Assembly (NCBI RefSeq): GCF_001705515.1
Contig: NZ_MDJS01000001.1
Span: forward strand, 682,001 to 746,000
Origin: Mucilaginibacter sp. PPCGB 2223
Lineage (GTDB): Bacteria; Bacteroidota; Bacteroidia; Sphingobacteriales; Sphingobacteriaceae
Direction of reading: 5' to 3'
DNA length: 64,000 nt
A model generated the notes under the pieces. The model was not told where the DNA came from, made no database searches, and was given only the letters and a program-made list of their open reading frames with translations. Numbering within the stretch: the first letter of the stretch is position 1; every line of letters starts with the position of its first letter. Of the stretch, positions 63,488-64,000 are shown piece by piece. The translations under genes and the position numbers were made by a program.

Positions 63488-64000
63488 TTACCAATCCAGT
63501 TTTACTAATGCTACCCCTTGCCGTGGAAGTGTAAATTTTACGGGTAAACTGCCATTAACAACAGTCATTTTAGCTGGCGGCCCCATTGTTTGCAATTGCC
63601 CTGCTTTTTCCAATTCGCTTATTTGTGCCTGTGTTGGGTTTTGAGGTGAACCCATTTTTTTCCAAACTTCGTACGAATTGCTGTGCTGATCATCGATCCG
63701 GTATTGGGTTACCGTAGCTTTTGCTGACGGAATGTTTTTGATGTTGACCGTTACCGGTTCGCCCGATGATTGTTTATCCTCATCATGGTAGTTCCAAACC
63801 ATTATTGCGGCCGTATGCACATCGGCGGAAGCCAGGGTGCCAATATCTGTTTGTGCGCCGCGCACGCTCGAATCCAATACCATCTTTAACGGATACATGC
63901 GGTTATCTTCAGCCTTTAAACGATTGCCCTTCATCATCCCATACATCCTAAAGACATTGAGTACCGGTTTATCTACACCGTTCGTCGACAGGTCGCGGAA
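63488..64000 (-). CDS. GH39 beta-xylosidase, C-terminal part (5' end off window)
   Basis: The frame is open to the right edge. The complement of 63944-64000 reads in frame FRDLSTNGVDKPVLNVFRM, followed by MYGMMKGNRLK and a C-terminal beta domain ending GVALVKLDW. This is the end of a glycoside hydrolase family 39 protein, which cleaves xylo-oligosaccharides. Catalytic residues lie outside the window. The open frame shows no stop in the visible part. Confidence 0.85.
   Translation of the reverse strand, partial: FRDLSTNGVDKPVLNVFRMYGMMKGNRLKAEDNRMYPLKMVLDSSVRGAQTDIGTLASADVHTAAIMVWNYHDEDKQSSGEPVTVNIKNIPSAKATVTQYRIDDQHSNSYEVWKKMGSPQNPTQAQISELEKAGQLQTMGPPAKMTVVNGSLPVKFTLPRQGVALVKLDW

Overview
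The window looks like chromosomal DNA of a Bacteroidota bacterium of the Sphingobacteriaceae (Mucilaginibacter/Pedobacter type). The evidence is a complete moxR-DUF58-batABCDE operon, DUF1800 proteins, DUF3570/DUF4266, DUF3822 next to rsmD and coaD, TAnnTTTG-type promoters, a GH39/PL4 plant-polysaccharide repertoire and moderate GC content. No phage, transposase, integrase or CRISPR array is visible. The last gene (GH39, minus strand) runs off the right edge.

Layout. 1-512: gene-free, repeat-rich leader (11-bp tandem repeats, AGTCTC palindromes, one long hairpin). 513-8892: Bat operon (MoxR ATPase, DUF58, BatD/DUF4381-like membrane protein, BatA, BatB, BatC, BatD, BatE), probably an envelope-stress or chaperone complex. 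8913-10382: cardiolipin synthase. 10556-13491: thioredoxin, ApbE, DUF4266 lipoprotein and DUF3570 beta-barrel, a compact candidate extracytoplasmic redox/flavinylation system. 13527-18304: a TPR membrane protein with a kinase-less histidine-phosphotransfer-like end, and an AsmA protein. 18529-22434: small enzymes and a PL4-like lyase. 22439-24624: alkylation-repair operon (AraC-OGT fusion, 2OG-Fe oxygenase, AlkB). 24705-25265: EcsC.

25417-30123: tRNA-Lys(CTT), then a self-contained module of two secreted hydrolases (M28 peptidase, serine hydrolase) divergent from a LytS/LytTR two-component pair. A symmetric LytTR operator lies between the two arms, and a tRNA-3'-end-like remnant plus terminator lies at the far end. 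30263-38786: DUF2200, polysaccharide deacetylase, SnoaL-like protein, AraC regulator, subclass B3 metallo-beta-lactamase, ABC-F ATPase, YjdI ferredoxin-like protein and flavin amine oxidase. 39023-44893: lipoprotein with a C-terminal beta/gamma-crystallin domain, alcohol dehydrogenase, a structured intergenic repeat and ClpB. 45105-49375: two tandem DUF1800 paralogues without a DUF1501 partner. 49528-55889: sensor kinase, RecD-like helicase, DUF3822, rsmD, coaD, Nudix, pyrE and an SRPBCC protein. 55890-56690: a TPR membrane protein. 56842-59279: an arsenic operon (arsR, Cys-rich DUF6428, arsN2-like, arsC, aquaporin-like channel) with a clear palindromic operator. 59297-64000: nuoC and pdxH (overlapping), yqgE, a TIM-barrel isomerase, a LOG protein, an AEC transporter and the 3' part of a GH39 xylosidase.

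The most interesting points are the LytTR operator with two 21-bp-spaced half-site pairs pointing outward to two divergent operons, the ApbE/DUF4266/DUF3570 system, the arsenic operon with a channel in place of a pump, and several structured intergenic repeats whose arms are built from short self-similar words. All functional calls rest on reading motifs and gene order; no database search was run.
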